Source: Rhizobium sp. RCAM05350
Lineage (GTDB): Bacteria; Pseudomonadota; Alphaproteobacteria; Rhizobiales; Rhizobiaceae
Assembly: GCA_024426085.1 (NCBI GenBank)
Contig: CP087974.1
Coordinates: 2,952,001 to 3,016,000, forward strand
Direction of reading: 5' to 3'
Length of the DNA stretch: 64,000 bases
Position numbers and translations under genes: made by a program. Below the pieces are notes generated by a model. It made no database searches. It was not told the DNA's origin and saw nothing but the letters and a program-made list of their open reading frames with translations. Below, one piece after another: positions 1 to 11,656 of the stretch (the stretch's first letter is position 1; each line of letters starts with the position of its first letter).

Positions 1-59
1 CTGGCGGGCGAGGCTTTAATTCTGCGTACAATGGTTACACTTGGAAGATGTTTGGTCAT
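1..59 (-). CDS. N-terminus of a probable SRPBCC/AHSA1-domain protein (cut by window edge)
   Basis: On the minus strand an ATG at 59 opens a frame reading MTKHLPSVTIVRRIKASPA to the window edge. Its ATGA start overlaps the stop of the ArsR gene, so the two are translationally coupled. ArsR regulators followed by an AHSA1/SRPBCC protein are a very common pair, and the short N-terminus (xVxIxRxIxAxPxxV) fits that family. Only about 19 codons are visible, so the family call is an inference from the start motif and context. Confidence 0.6.
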   Translation of the reverse strand, partial: MTKHLPSVTIVRRIKASPA

Positions 60-394
60 TGATCGCCTTCCTCTTCCACGAGCGCAGCAAGTCGATCGAT
101 GCTCACCGTCCACAGGCTTTCATATCGATTGAGCCATTCCATTGCGGCTTGCATCGGCTCGACGGAAAGGTTCACTGAGACCGTGCGACCGGTTTTCACC
201 CGTATGATCAACCCTGCCTCAGCCAAAACGTCCAGATGCTTCATCATTCCAGGAAGCTTTTGTGAAAACGGCCTGGCTAGCTCGCTTATCGAAAGCCCGG
301 GTTCATCCTTCAGCCGCAGCAGAATGGCTCGACGAGTGGGGTCGGCGAGCGCTGAAAATGTGCGGTCCATCTGTGATGCTTTATAGTTCACCAT
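56..394 (-). CDS. ArsR-family winged-helix transcriptional regulator
   Basis: This complete 112-aa frame begins MVNYKASQMDRTFSALADPT. The segment ADPTRRAILLRL followed by LSISELARPF and KHLDVLAEAGLI is the classic ArsR winged-helix DNA-binding fold (residues about 12-85). There are no Cys-rich metal boxes, so it belongs to the non-metal ArsR class that pairs with SRPBCC proteins. It is the first gene of a two-gene minus-strand operon (ATGA overlap). A perfect inverted repeat lies across its own start codon (384-405), which suggests autorepression. The frame is intact. Confidence 0.9.
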   Translation of the reverse strand: MVNYKASQMDRTFSALADPTRRAILLRLKDEPGLSISELARPFSQKLPGMMKHLDVLAEAGLIIRVKTGRTVSVNLSVEPMQAAMEWLNRYESLWTVSIDRLAALVEEEGDQ

Positions 395-405
395 GTAGTG
401 AACTA
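384..405. promoter_or_regulatory. Inverted repeat over the arsR start codon, probable ArsR operator
   Basis: TAGTTCAC (384-391), six bases, then GTGAACTA (398-405) is a perfect 8-bp dyad. The arsR start codon (minus strand, 392-394) lies in its centre. Dyads of this size are typical ArsR targets, and the position would block translation initiation and transcription of its own operon. Assignment to this regulator is inferred from position. Confidence 0.6.
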
Positions 406-600
406 TTGCTGACTGCGCGGGGTAGAGTCAACTGGTCTGAAGGCTTTCGCCCAGCGCCCTCAGGTCTTCAATGGGGGGGAAGTGACCATTCGAAAGAGGA
501 GCCGAGGTCAATTCCTGATGGTTTGATTGGACAAAACGCGTCGGCTTGTCACTCCGCATCGTTCTTTGGTCCCGTTATCTTGATTGCGACCCTGAAGTGA

Positions 601-624
601 AGAGGGGCAGTTCACTGCCCCTCT
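601..624 (-). terminator. Stem-loop at the end of the hydratase gene
   Basis: AGAGGGGCAG (601-610), loop TTCA, CTGCCCCTCT (615-624) is a perfect 10-bp stem at the 3' end of the minus-strand hydratase frame and spans its predicted TGA. No clear T-run follows, so it may be an imperfect terminator or a 3'-end stabiliser. Confidence 0.5.
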
Positions 625-1398
625 GAAAGCTTGTCGTCAGATAAAACCGCCTTAAACCTGCGCGTCGATGCAGCCGTTACCGTCAGCGTCGTAAACCCGC
701 TGATGGCGATGGCGGCGCGGGGCGGTGTCGGGATGGCGCCGCAGAGGCTGCCGGTGGTGATGATGCGGCCCTTGGCGACGGGTTCGGTCAGGGCGTTGGC
801 GAACAGCAGGGAAGGCGGCGACGGGATCGTCGTTGGGGTGTTTGCCGGGGCCGGTAAAGACGGCGTCGCCGTTGATTGTGATGGTCAGCGGGTAGGTCTG
901 GCCGGGTTCTATCACTTTCGCCGGGAGTTCTTCGCCCAATACGTAGCCGGCATTGCCGAGCCGGTCGGCAAGAAAAAGCAAGGCGGGCGAGCGGCTGCCG
1001 TCGTCCAGACGGTGGCCGAGAAATTCGACGCCGGAATAGATGGCAGCGACATGGGGAAGCAACGTTTCGCGGGTGTAGGGCATGCTGCCGGGGGCGGCGA
1101 GATCCTTGCCGAGCACGAAGCAGATTTCCACTTCCAGCGCATCGACGGCGGGGCGATCGAAGCCGGCGGTGCCGGATCTGCTGGCATGGGTGATATGCGC
1201 CATCGGCGCCGAGACCGAGCTGCCGTCCGGGCGGATCGCCACCTTATAGCCAGCTGTCAGCCAGCCATTCAAGGCCAGCGTCTCGCGCTGTACCATGAAG
1301 GCTTCCGCCGGCGTGGCGGGCTCGGTGAGCGATGCGGAATTCAATCGGATACCCTGGTTGTCGGCGTCTGATAGCTGGCGGGCGAGAGTGGCGGGCAT
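612..1398 (-). CDS. 2-keto-4-pentenoate hydratase-type enzyme (FAH superfamily), frame broken once
   Basis: The gene starts at ATG 1398 (MPATLARQLSDADNQG) and shows the hydratase core: AGYKVA, the acidic EVEICFVLG metal-binding stretch, YSGVEFLGHRL, and near the end GRIITTGSLCGAIP. The frame breaks at about 811-820, after NDDPVA. Downstream the continuation FANALTEPVAKGRIITTGS is in another frame and runs to a TGA at 612-614. The + strand there reads GGGAAGGCGG, which restores the frame if read as GGGAGTCGG. Family members hydrate 2-oxo-pent-4-enoate or related acids in aromatic or sugar-acid breakdown. It is last in the alpha-galactoside operon direction but separated from it by a terminator (1461-1488). 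Confidence 0.8.
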
Positions 1399-1460
1399 TT
1401 TTTGTCTCCTGCAGGTATCGGCGATGCGTCGTTCCTTTCGACCATACCCGGCGCAAAGGA

Positions 1461-1488
1461 AAACCCCGGAATTGTTGTTCCGGGGTTT
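1461..1488 (-). terminator. Rho-independent terminator of the agp operon
   Basis: AAACCCCGGAA (1461-1471), loop TTGTTG, TTCCGGGGTTT (1478-1488) is an 11-bp perfect stem just downstream of the minus-strand GH4 gene. Reading on the minus strand the stem ends in TTTTCC, giving a short U-tract. Confidence 0.8.
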
Positions 1489-1513
1489 CCTTGCCACGCA
1501 ACGGGGAGGGACG

Positions 1514-2884
1514 TTACGCGGCTTGGACCTTCTTCGAAACACGCGCCCATTCCGGGATCCAGGTTCCGTGGGCAGCCAGCAGGTCGTCGGTGAGCGACCG
1601 GATCTGGTCGAGGTCGAGTTCGGCGGCCGTGTGCGGATCCATCATCGCGGCGTGGTAGAGATGCTCACGATTTTCCGTCATCATCGCCGCGACCGTCAAT
1701 TCCTGCACGTTGATATTGGTGCGGATCAGCGCCGTCAGCTGTGGCGGCAGGTCGCCGATGAAGGTCGGCTGGATGCCGTTTTCGTCGACGAGGCAGGGCA
1801 CTTCCGCGGCGCAATTGTTCGGCAGCGAGGTGATGCAGCCATTGTTGCGCAGGTTGCCATAGATCACCGAAGGTTCGCCGGTCCAGACCGAGTTCATGAT
1901 CGAGGAAGCATATTCCTTCGACTGTGCGACCTCGATCTTGTCAGCCGAGCGGAAGGCGGCAGCCTGGCCCTTCCACTTCTCGACCTGCTCGATGCAGCGC
2001 TTGGGATATTCATCCAGCGGAATGCCGAACTTCTCGATCAGGTCCTCGTGGCCTTCCTTGATGAAATAGGGTGTGTACTCGGCAAAATGCTCGGAGCTTT
2101 CGGTGACGAAATAGCCAAGCCGGGTCAGCATCTCGTAACGCACCTTGTTGGGGCAGCGCGGGTTCCAGGTGGGTTTTGGCGCCCGGCCTTCGCGGTAGCC
2201 ACGTACCGGATCCGGATAGAGATTGCGGTAGGAGCCGTCCGCCTGGCGATGCTCAAACTTCAGGAAGAAGGCCATGTGGTTGATGCCGGCCGAGCGGTAA
2301 CGGATTTCCTCGTAAGGGATATCGAGGTCGTGAGCCAGCTCCATCGCCGTGCCCTGCACCGAGTGGCAGAGGCCGACCTGCTTGATGTCAGGGTATTTCT
2401 CCGCAATCGCCCAGGTGTTGATCGCCATCGGGTTGACGTATTGCAACAGGATCGCTTCGGGGCAGACCTGCATCATGTCCTCGCAGATCGACCAGAGATG
2501 CGGCACGGTGCGCAAGCCGCGCATGATGCCGCCGACGCCGAGCGTATCGGCAATGGTCTGGCGCAGGCCGTATTTCTTCGGCACTTCGAAATCGGTGACG
2601 GTGCAAGGCTCGTAGCCGCCGATCTGGAAGGCGACGACAACGAAATTGGCGCCTTCGAGGGCCTTGCGCTGGTTGGAATGCAGCTCGATCGTTGCCTTCG
2701 CTCCGAGCGTCGAGATCAGCTTGCGGACGACGACCTCGCTTTCCTCGAGCCGCTGCGGGTTGATGTCCATCAGCGCGATTTTCGCTCCTGAAAGAGCTGG
2801 GCGCTGTAGCACGTCGCCGATGATGTTTTTCATGAACACGGTCGAGCCCGCGCCGATGAAGGTGATCTTGGGTTGTCTCGTCAT
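1514..2884 (-). CDS. agaL2: Alpha-galactosidase, glycoside hydrolase family 4
   Basis: This intact 456-aa frame starts MTRQPKITFIGAGSTVFMKN, with an N-terminal Rossmann motif (IGAGS) for NAD. GH4 hallmarks follow: YVNPMAINTW, GLCHSVQG (metal-binding Cys and His) and AGINHMAFF. GH4 alpha-galactosidases (MelA type) cleave melibiose and raffinose inside the cell by an NAD- and Mn-dependent redox mechanism. The start lies 4 bases after the stop of the upstream ATPase gene, so it is the last gene of the agp operon. The symbol follows the S. meliloti agp locus, where a second GH4 gene closes the operon; melA is an equivalent name. Confidence 0.9.
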   Translation of the reverse strand: MTRQPKITFIGAGSTVFMKNIIGDVLQRPALSGAKIALMDINPQRLEESEVVVRKLISTLGAKATIELHSNQRKALEGANFVVVAFQIGGYEPCTVTDFEVPKKYGLRQTIADTLGVGGIMRGLRTVPHLWSICEDMMQVCPEAILLQYVNPMAINTWAIAEKYPDIKQVGLCHSVQGTAMELAHDLDIPYEEIRYRSAGINHMAFFLKFEHRQADGSYRNLYPDPVRGYREGRAPKPTWNPRCPNKVRYEMLTRLGYFVTESSEHFAEYTPYFIKEGHEDLIEKFGIPLDEYPKRCIEQVEKWKGQAAAFRSADKIEVAQSKEYASSIMNSVWTGEPSVIYGNLRNNGCITSLPNNCAAEVPCLVDENGIQPTFIGDLPPQLTALIRTNINVQELTVAAMMTENREHLYHAAMMDPHTAAELDLDQIRSLTDDLLAAHGTWIPEWARVSKKVQAA

Positions 2885-2887
2885 GGA

Positions 2888-4572
<1,685 letters not shown>

Positions 4573-4583
4573 GGGTCGTCTCC

Positions 4584-5708
4584 TCAGTACGGGTCGATCG
4601 GCGTCCTGCAGGCCATCGCCGAGCGCATTGAACGCAAAGACGGTGATCAGCACGAAGGCGACGGGGGAAAGGATCCACGGGTAGGACCCGATGACGGAAT
4701 AGGTGGCGGTATCCTGCAGCATCAGCCCCCAGGACATCAGCGGCGGTTTGACCTGCAAAGCCGAGGAAGCCGAGGAAGGATTCCAAGAGAACCACGCTGG
4801 GGATCGCCAGCGTCACCGAGACGATCACATGGCTCATCACATTGGGGAAAATGTGCTGGAAGATGATCCGCCTATCGGTGGCGCCGATCGCCATGGCGGC
4901 GCGCACATAGTCGATCCGGGCGAGCGCTAGCGTCTTGCCGCGCACTTCGCGCGACATCTGCGCCCAGCCGAGCGCCGACATGACGAAGATGACGAAGGCG
5001 AGGAAGACATTGGTCGGCGCCGTCACCGGGATCAGCGAGGTCAGTGCCAGATAGAGCGGCAATTGCGGGAAGGCGAGAACCAGTTCGACGAAGCGCTGCA
5101 TCCAGGTATCGAAGCGGCCGCCGAAATAACCCGAGACCATGCCGACCGTCGTGCCGACGACGGTGACGATGAAGACCACGGTGAGCGCGATCATCAGCGA
5201 GACGCGGGAGCCGTAGAAGATGCGCGACAGCACATCGCGGCCGAATTTGTCGGTGCCGAGGAAATTGACCGGCGTTCCATCGGTGGCGCCGAAGAAATGG
5301 CGGTCGGTCGGGATCAGGCCGAGAAGCCGGTAGCTGAAGCCTTTGACGAAGAAACCGAGATTTTTCGGGTTGGCGTAGTCCGGTCCGACGATTGGCTGGA
5401 AGGTGATCGGGTCGAGTTCCGTACCCTCGCCGACATTGTAGGTGCGCGGCCAGACGAGGTTGCCCTCCTGATCGGTGATGCTGATCGTCTGCGGCGGCAA
5501 GGAAGGCGACGCCTGTCAGCTTCGGATCGACGGGCGAAAAGAACTCTGCGAATACAGTCATGAGCATCAACAGGCAGACGAGGATCAGGCCGATCATGCC
5601 GGTCCAGGACCGCTTCAGGCGGCGCCAGACCAGCGCCATATAGGTTTCGTTGCCATGATGGGGTGCCGGTACCGGCACGGTGACGGTTGTTTGAACATCG
5701 GCCTTCAT
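4584..5708 (-). CDS. agpC: DppC-type permease of the alpha-galactoside ABC transporter, three frame breaks
   Basis: The start MKADVQTTVTVP (ATG 5708) overlaps the AgpB stop as ATGA. The parts in order are a cytoplasmic N-tail, the membrane anchor WTGMIGLILVCLLMLMTVFA, a periplasmic segment, GTDKFGRDVLSR, several membrane helices, the EAA loop RIDYVRAAMAIGATDRRII, then LLESFLGFLGF, and a C-terminus ending in DPY-stop at 4584. Breaks lie at about 5505 (+ strand GGAAGGCGAC for GGAGTCGAC), about 4753 (after FLGFLGF) and about 4597 just before the stop. It forms the membrane channel with AgpB. Confidence 0.85.
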
Positions 5709-6717
5709 GCGTGTGCTCCCCACCAAGGCGGACCCGGGGATCGAGCATGGCCAAAAGCATGTCGGCGATGATGTTGCCGATGATCAGTGTTGCCGACAGG
5801 ACCAGCATGAAGGTCGCGGTCACATAGACGTCGCCAACCCACATGGAGCCGACAATGGCGGGGCCGACGGTCGGCAGCGCGAAGATGATCGCGGTCTCGA
5901 TCTCGCCGGTCAGCATGTAGGGCAGGACGACGCCCTGGTACATGACCAGCGGATGCAGCGCATTCGGTACGGCATGGCGCATGATCGTGGCGCTTTCGGA
6001 GAGGCCCTTGGCCCGCGCGGTCTCGACATATTGGGCGTTCAGCGTATCGAGCAGATTGCCGCGCATCACCCGCATGTTGTAAGCGAGGCCGCCGAAGGTG
6101 GCGATGGCGATGACCGGCCAGACATGCTTCAGGAGATCGACGAACTTGTCCCAGGACCAGGGCGCGCCGCCATACTTGGCGGAGTGGAAGCTGTTGATCT
6201 CGGTGACGTTGAAATGGAACACCATGATGTAGACGATGATCAACGCCATCAGGAAGCGCGGCACGGTCATGCCGAGGAAGGAGATGCCGGATAGCAGGCT
6301 ATCGACCCAGGAATACTGACGGGTTGCGGCGAGAATGCCGAAGGTGATGCCGATCACGGAAGCGAGGATATGGCAGACCAGCGCCAAGGCCAGCGTGCGG
6401 GGCAGGCGCTCGCCGACCACGTCGGCCACCGGCTTGTTGTAGAAGAGGCTGTGGCCAAAATCGCCGCGCGTGACGATGCCGGTGATCCAGTTGACGTACT
6501 GGACGACCATCGGTTTATCCAGCCCATTGGCGACCTTGTAGGCCTGCGCCTGGGCGTCGGCTTCCTCGAAGGATGCGCCGCCCTGGTTGATCAGCTGGGA
6601 GCGGATATAGTCGCTGTAATCGCCCGGCGGTGCCTGGATGATTGCGAAGGTCACGACGCTCAGCACGAAGAGCACGGGGATTGCGGATGCGATGCGCACA
6701 AGCAGAAATCGGAACAT
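5705..6717 (-). CDS. agpB: DppB-type permease of the alpha-galactoside ABC transporter, one late frame break
   Basis: The frame starts MFRFLLVRIASAIPVLFVLS, the typical N-terminal helix of DppB permeases. It contains LDKPMVVQYVNW, GDFGHSLFY, five further hydrophobic segments and the EAA loop QYVETARAKGLSESATIM, and ends in MLLAMLDPRVRLGG. A break at about 5718-5725 (GGGGAGCAC, probably GGGGAGTCAC) restores a stop at 5705-5707 that overlaps the AgpC start by ATGA. It lies downstream of agpA across a 72-base gap with a strong hairpin. Confidence 0.85.
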
Positions 6718-6750
6718 GGCTGTTAGGTTCTCTTGTGTGTTCGGGGGACT

Positions 6751-6774
6751 GCTCCGGCCACGAGCGGCCGGAGC
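6751..6774 (-). other. Intercistronic hairpin between agpA and agpB
   Basis: GCTCCGGCC (6751-6759), ACGAGC, GGCCGGAGC (6766-6774) is a perfect 9-bp stem 16 bases after the agpA stop. Stable hairpins behind a binding-protein gene commonly protect its mRNA and lower expression of the downstream permeases. That role is inferred. Confidence 0.6.
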
Positions 6775-6789
6775 AAGCTCAACAGGGGA

Positions 6790-8877
6790 TCAATTGATCG
6801 GGCCGTTTTCGCCCGGCTTGCCCGGCAGCTGCTCGGGGAACAATTCATAATCCCCCTGCTTGTCGGCAGCGACGAAGACCCGTTCGCGGATGACCGTATC
6901 CTCGGCCCAGTTGAACATGAAGATCGGCGCGCCGCTTGGAATATTCGAGAAGCGCTTGTTGATGATCAGCGCCCGGATATTCGGTGAGGCCGATCGTATC
7001 CACGTTGGTGGTGGCGACCTTCTGATAGTCCTTCATCAGCTGTGCCCGCTCGTCATTGTCGTTGCTGGCAATGAATTTGTTGACGATATCAACGAGCTGC
7101 TGCTCGTAGGGCAACAGATCAAGCTGTCCGCTTTCCGGCACGCGGTGGTGCCAGCTGGTGCGCGGACCCGTCGGGGCAAGCTGCGGCGTGTTCTGCACGA
7201 CGGAAGACAATTCGGCCGAGTTGCGATGGACCATCCAGTCGAACTTGCCGGCATAGTTGGTTGCGTCGCGCTGCTTGCCGTCGAGCGAATTCAGCACGAT
7301 GCGCAGGCCGAGCTGCTCCATCTGGCCGACCACGCCTTCGGCGAGGTTCTTGTCGGTGTTGTAGTCCGACGTGACCAGAAGCACGATCTCGACATCCTTG
7401 CCGCCCATCTTGTCGGCTGGATAATTGACGAAGCCGTTGCCGTCGGTGTCCTTCAGGCCGACCTTTTCGAGCAGTGCCTTCGCACCTTCCAGATCAAATG
7501 GATAGTAAACCGTCGACTGGCGATCATAGAAGCTGGTGCCGGAGGACAGGCCGCCTGGATAGATCGCCGTGAACGGTCCCTTGACGAGGGATTCGCCGAT
7601 CTTCTTGCGGTCGACTGCCATGGTGACCGCCTTGCGGAAGTCTTCGTTGCGGTTGAGCTCGCGCACGGCCTGAGCCCGCTCGTCCGGTTCGCCCCAGCCA
7701 TTGCCGGACAGATTCATGTGAAGATTGTAGCCGATCAGGCGGGCGCCGAAGGCCAGGCGTGCCGGTGCGGTATCCTGTGCCGCGCGCTTGAGGCTCTCGA
7801 CGAAATTCTCAGGCTGCTCGAGATTGGAGAAGTCGCCCGAGCCGGCGATCGCCTGCACGTCGCGGTCTGCCCAGGTCGACAGCTTGTAGTGCATCTCGTT
7901 CAGGTAAGGCAGCTGGTTGCCGGCCTCGTCCACCTTCCAGTAGTAGGGGTTACGGCGCAGCACGACGATGTCGTCGGAGCGGTACTCGACCTGGAACCCA
8001 GGCGCCCATGACCGGCGTATTCATGTACTCCGGCGGGAAGCCGTTCTTGTACTGATCGTAGGTCATGTCCTTGTTGTATTTGGGATGCTTGGTCTTCAGG
8101 ATATGCGCGGGGCCTGGGCAAAATGTGCCGTAAGCCATTGAATAGAGATGCTGGCGCGGGAAATGCGTCTTTGAACGTCCATTCGACCGTGTTGGCATCG
8201 ATGGCTTTCAGCGTCGTGCCTTCGCCGAAGGTTTCCGGCGTGGCGCCGTTCAGCGGCGAGACATTCGGATCGATGACGTTGTCTTCCCAATAGAACATCA
8301 CGTCTTCGGAGGAGAACGGAACGCCATCGGACCACTTGGCGCCTTCGATCAGGTGCATGGTGAGCTTGTGGCCGTCCTCGGACCAATCCCAGCTCTTGGC
8401 AAGGTTTGGCAGCGGTTCGACATCCTTGGCCTCGACCTGATAGAGCGGTGCGGTGCGGGTCAGGCATTCGAACATCTCGATGTCGATGCCGCCCCAGCCT
8501 TGCGTCTGGCCGGCGGAGTAGTTCCAACCTTCCGGGCGGCCGCCGACGACGTGGCGCATCGTGTCGCCATAGACGCCGACACCGTCGGGCATATTGCCGG
8601 TCTTGAACACCAGCGGCTCCTTCGGCAGGCGCTCGGCAACCGGCGGCAGCTTGCCGGTCTTGACGAATTTCTCGGTGACCCAATCCGGCTCTTTGTATTC
8701 CGGCAGCGCCTTGTATTCGAGGATCGGATCGCGCGGCACATAGGTGATCTTGCCCTGCGCCGGGAACGGCGGCTGCTCGGGGACCACGGTGGGCTCGGAA
8801 GCCCAGGCCGTTACGGCGAATGCCGACACACCCAAAAGCAGGGCGGCGGTTTTCTTGGGGTGGAAAAAGCTGTTCAT
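6790..8877 (-). CDS. agpA: Periplasmic alpha-galactoside-binding protein (SBP family 5), three frame breaks
   Basis: The start is MNSFFHPKKTAALLLGVSAF, with a Sec signal peptide probably cut after AWA. Family-5 (dipeptide-type) features are YGDTMRHVVGGRPEGWN near the N-terminus, LAKSWDWSEDGHKLTMHLIEGAKWSDG, and RRNPYYWKVDEAGNQLPYL. About 690 aa when repaired, within the range of the large members of this family. Breaks lie at about 8160 (GCATTTCCCG), about 7998 (after MGAWV) and about 6982 (after LTEYPG). The restored C-terminus reads LPGKPGENGPIN-stop at 6790. In S. meliloti the homologue AgpA binds melibiose and raffinose although its fold is that of peptide-binding proteins. Hairpins lie on both sides of the gene. 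Confidence 0.85.
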
Positions 8878-8941
8878 TATCGTTGTTTCTCCCTCATGCT
8901 TCAGGCCGACCCGGTATGGGCGGCTCTCCTCCTAAAAGCAC

Positions 8942-8995
8942 CCGGCGGGACGGCGTCATGCCGTCTGCCGGAAGAGAGCGGGCAACGGATTGCCC
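8942..8995 (-). other. Two adjacent hairpins between agaL1 and agpA
   Basis: CCGGCGGGACGGC / GCCGTCTGCCGG (8942-8954 and 8960-8971) pairs with a one-base bulge. GGGCAA / TTGCCC (8980-8985 and 8990-8995) forms a second small stem. Both lie in the gap between the stop of the first GH4 gene and the start of agpA, a usual place for processing or stabilising structures. Confidence 0.5.
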
Positions 8996-9056
8996 ACTCC
9001 CAGACCAGTCTCCTCCTCAGAAAACGGGCCTCGCATGTCTTGCAGTCAGCGTTCAG

Positions 9057-10528
9057 TTAGCTGGCTGCCTTCAGCTTCGTTGCTTCCTTTTCGGCGCGCA
9101 GTTCGTCGATCGAGCAGAACCTCGCGGCGTGCAACGCCCTTCCAGTCGTGGGTCTTAACGGTGCCTTTGGCTAAGCGCTCCTTGGCGGCAGGCACGGCAT
9201 GGGCATATTGCGGCAGCCACTCAGCCTGCGCGACGACCATTTCGTCGACCATCTGCCAGACCTCTTCCGGCGTGCAGATGGCGCCGACCAGCGGATCGTG
9301 CAGCACGGCGAGCTTCAATAGATCGATATCGCCGGAAATGGCGGCGTGAACCGACATGCGCTGGACGTTGATCGAGGAAATGCAGGTAGCGGCGCAGGCT
9401 TCCGGCAGCGTGATGCCGGCGACCATATTGATGCCAAAGCGATCGACGAAGCCGGGCGACTCGATGATTGCATCCGACGGCAGGTTGGTGATGACGCCGT
9501 TGTTCTTGACATTGAAATGACCGCGATAGACCCGCCCGGTTTCCAGTGCTTCGAGGATATGGCTGGCATGCTCGTTGGAGCGGCGGGCCGGATCGATCGG
9601 CTTGTTTGCGTCTTCCAGGAACTGCGGATATTCGGTCTCGAACCAGTTGCGGGTCTCGGTCGAATGACGCAGGTAACCGCCGGTTTCGCCGTGGATCCAG
9701 TCGGACATATCGATCCAGCGGGTAATTTCCTCCGGCCGCTTGCGGTACCAGGGCAGGTATTCCGATAGATGGCCGTTGCTCTCGGTGGAATAGACGCCGA
9801 AACGCTTCAGGACGTCGATGCGCAGCTTCTCCTGCTGCGAGAAGACGGGGTGCGCCTCGAAGGCGGCGACCAGTTCGTCTTTGCCGATCCTGCGGCCCTT
9901 GACACGGACATCGGTAAACCAGGTCTGGTGGTTGATGCCAGAGCAGATGTAGTCGAGTTCGCCCTCCTTGGCGCCGAGGATTTCGGCGATCTGTTCGGCG
10001 CCGTGCTGGACGCCGTGGCAAAGCCCGATCGTATCGACCTTGCCGTATTCGATCGCTGCCCAGGTGTTCATCGCCATCGGGTTTGCGTAGTTGAGGAATT
10101 TCGCGCCGGGCTCGGCAAGCTCTTGGATATCCTTGCAGAAATCGAGAATGACCGGGATGTTGCGCTGGCCATAAAGAATGCCGCCGGCGCAGATCGTATC
10201 GCCGACGCACTGGTCGACGCCGTATTTCAGGGGGATTCTGATGTCGTCGGCGTAAGCCGCCAGGCCACCGACGCGGACGCAGCTGATGATGTAGCGCGCC
10301 GGATATCGCCTCGCAGCGGTCGGTCGAGGCCGTGACCTTGGCCGGCAGGTTGTTGGATTGGACGATCTTGTCGAGGATCGACTTGATCATGCCGAGATTG
10401 TGTTCGCTCAAATCGGTGAGCGCGAACTCGACGTCGTGGAACTCCGGTACGCAGAGAATATCGGTGAAGAGTTTCTTGGTGAAACCGACGCTACCGGCGC
10501 CGATAATGGCTATCTTGAAGCTACTCAT
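9057..10528 (-). CDS. agaL1: Alpha-galactosidase, glycoside hydrolase family 4, two frame breaks
   Basis: The start is MSSFKIAIIGAGSVGFTKKL, an NAD-binding GxGSxGF motif. Further on come YANPMAMNTW, GLCHGVQHGAEQ and SGINHQTWF, the GH4 metal and substrate motifs. About 490 aa when repaired. The frame breaks at about 10290 (after DRCEAI) and about 9117 (after VARREV), and the restored tail runs to a TAA at 9057. It is first in the agp operon and opposite the AraC-type gene. With the other GH4 gene it brackets the transporter, as in the S. meliloti agp locus. The two enzymes are clearly different paralogues. Confidence 0.85.
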
Positions 10529-10657
10529 GCTGTCCTCGTCGCTGGTCGTTTAACCGGGGGAAAACGGACAGGGTAAAATCCATGCACGGGAGCTGAAGCG
10601 CTTTCGCGTTGTTAACCTCCCAGCCCTCCCTGTCGATGCCGCTCCAACCCGGTCATC

Positions 10658-10688
10658 TTGCTTTGTTGAGGGGCATTATGCGTATAAT
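10658..10688 (+). promoter_or_regulatory. Promoter candidate for the AraC-type regulator
   Basis: A perfect -10 box TATAAT lies at 10683-10688, with TTGCTT at 10658-10663 (19-base gap) or TTGTTG at 10663-10668 (14-base gap) as the -35 candidate. Neither spacing is ideal. It lies 33 bases upstream of the regulator start. The same gap holds AAGCGCTT at 10596-10603, a palindrome resembling LacI-type operators, facing agaL1. Confidence 0.45.
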
Positions 10689-10720
10689 GTCGGGTGCCGC
10701 CAGAGAGGTATTGTGCTTTC

Positions 10721-11637
10721 ATGGGTAATTCTGTGCTGAAACGACTGATCGAGAATGGGCCGGTGATGCGGACGGTTTCGCTGCCGCGCGGACGCCATAG
10801 CCTGCATACCATGCCGACCAGCACGGGCTACGAAATCCGCACGGATGCGACCTATGACTGGGATGGCCTGCAAGCGCGGCCAGACGCCGTTCACCGTGCT
10901 CCAGCACACGATCGGCGGCGCTGGAAACCTGCGCTATGAGAACCGCAGCTACCGGGTGCGCGAAGGGGAGACCCTGCTGGTGCTGGTGCCGCACAATCAC
11001 CGCTACTGGCTGGAGCAGAATGGCCGTTGGGAGTTCTTCTGGATTTCCATGAACGGCGACGAGGCGCTGCGCATCCACAAGGCCATTCTGGCGACGACCG
11101 GGCCGATCCTCAACCTGAAGCCGGAGACGATCGAGCGGCTGGCCGATTGCAGCTTGCGGCTGATTTCCGGCGGTGCCGACGCACCGGGCAGCGCCTCTGC
11201 CATCGCGTACAGAGTCGGCGATGGTGCTTTACGACGATGTTTTCGGCTCGCATCCTGTTCTTAGCCAGGAATACCGGACGATGCAGCATGTCATCGACCA
11301 CATCACTTCAGATCTGCAGCATCCGTTGCCAGTGGAGAAACTGGCAGATGTCTCCGGTCTCAGCGCGCGCATTTTTCGCGCGTCTTTGCCGGCCAGCGAA
11401 GGCATGCCGCCGGCGGAATTCGTGCTGCGCAAACGGCTGCAGCGGGCAACCAAGCTTTTGACCAAGGCGGCGGATCTGTCGGTGAAGGAAGTGGCTGTGA
11501 TGTCCGGTTTCCGAGGATCCGAACTATTTCGCCAAGGTGTTTCGCCGTTACTTCGGGGCGAGCCCGACGGAATTCCGCACGACGGGCATGTATTCGAGCA
11601 TCGCCGCCAATGGCCGCGGCGCGGTGGCGGTTGAATA
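10721..11637 (+). CDS. agpT: AraC-family regulator of the alpha-galactoside operon, three frame breaks
   Basis: The start is MGNSVLKRLIENGPVMRTVS (ATG 10721, AGAGAGG upstream). The N-terminal sugar-sensing cupin-like part includes QHTIGGAGNLRYE and HNHRYWLEQNG. The C-terminal double HTH includes LPVEKLADVSGLSAR and SVKEVAVMSGF, ending DPNYFAKVFRRYFGASPTEF. Breaks lie at about 10872, about 11210 (an extra A before an intact GAGTC) and about 11510. The restored stop is at 11635-11637. It is divergent from agaL1, so it most likely activates the agp operon with galactosides. The symbol follows the S. meliloti agp activator by synteny. Confidence 0.75.
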
Positions 11638-11656
11638 GTTTAATCCGCTCTCCGGA

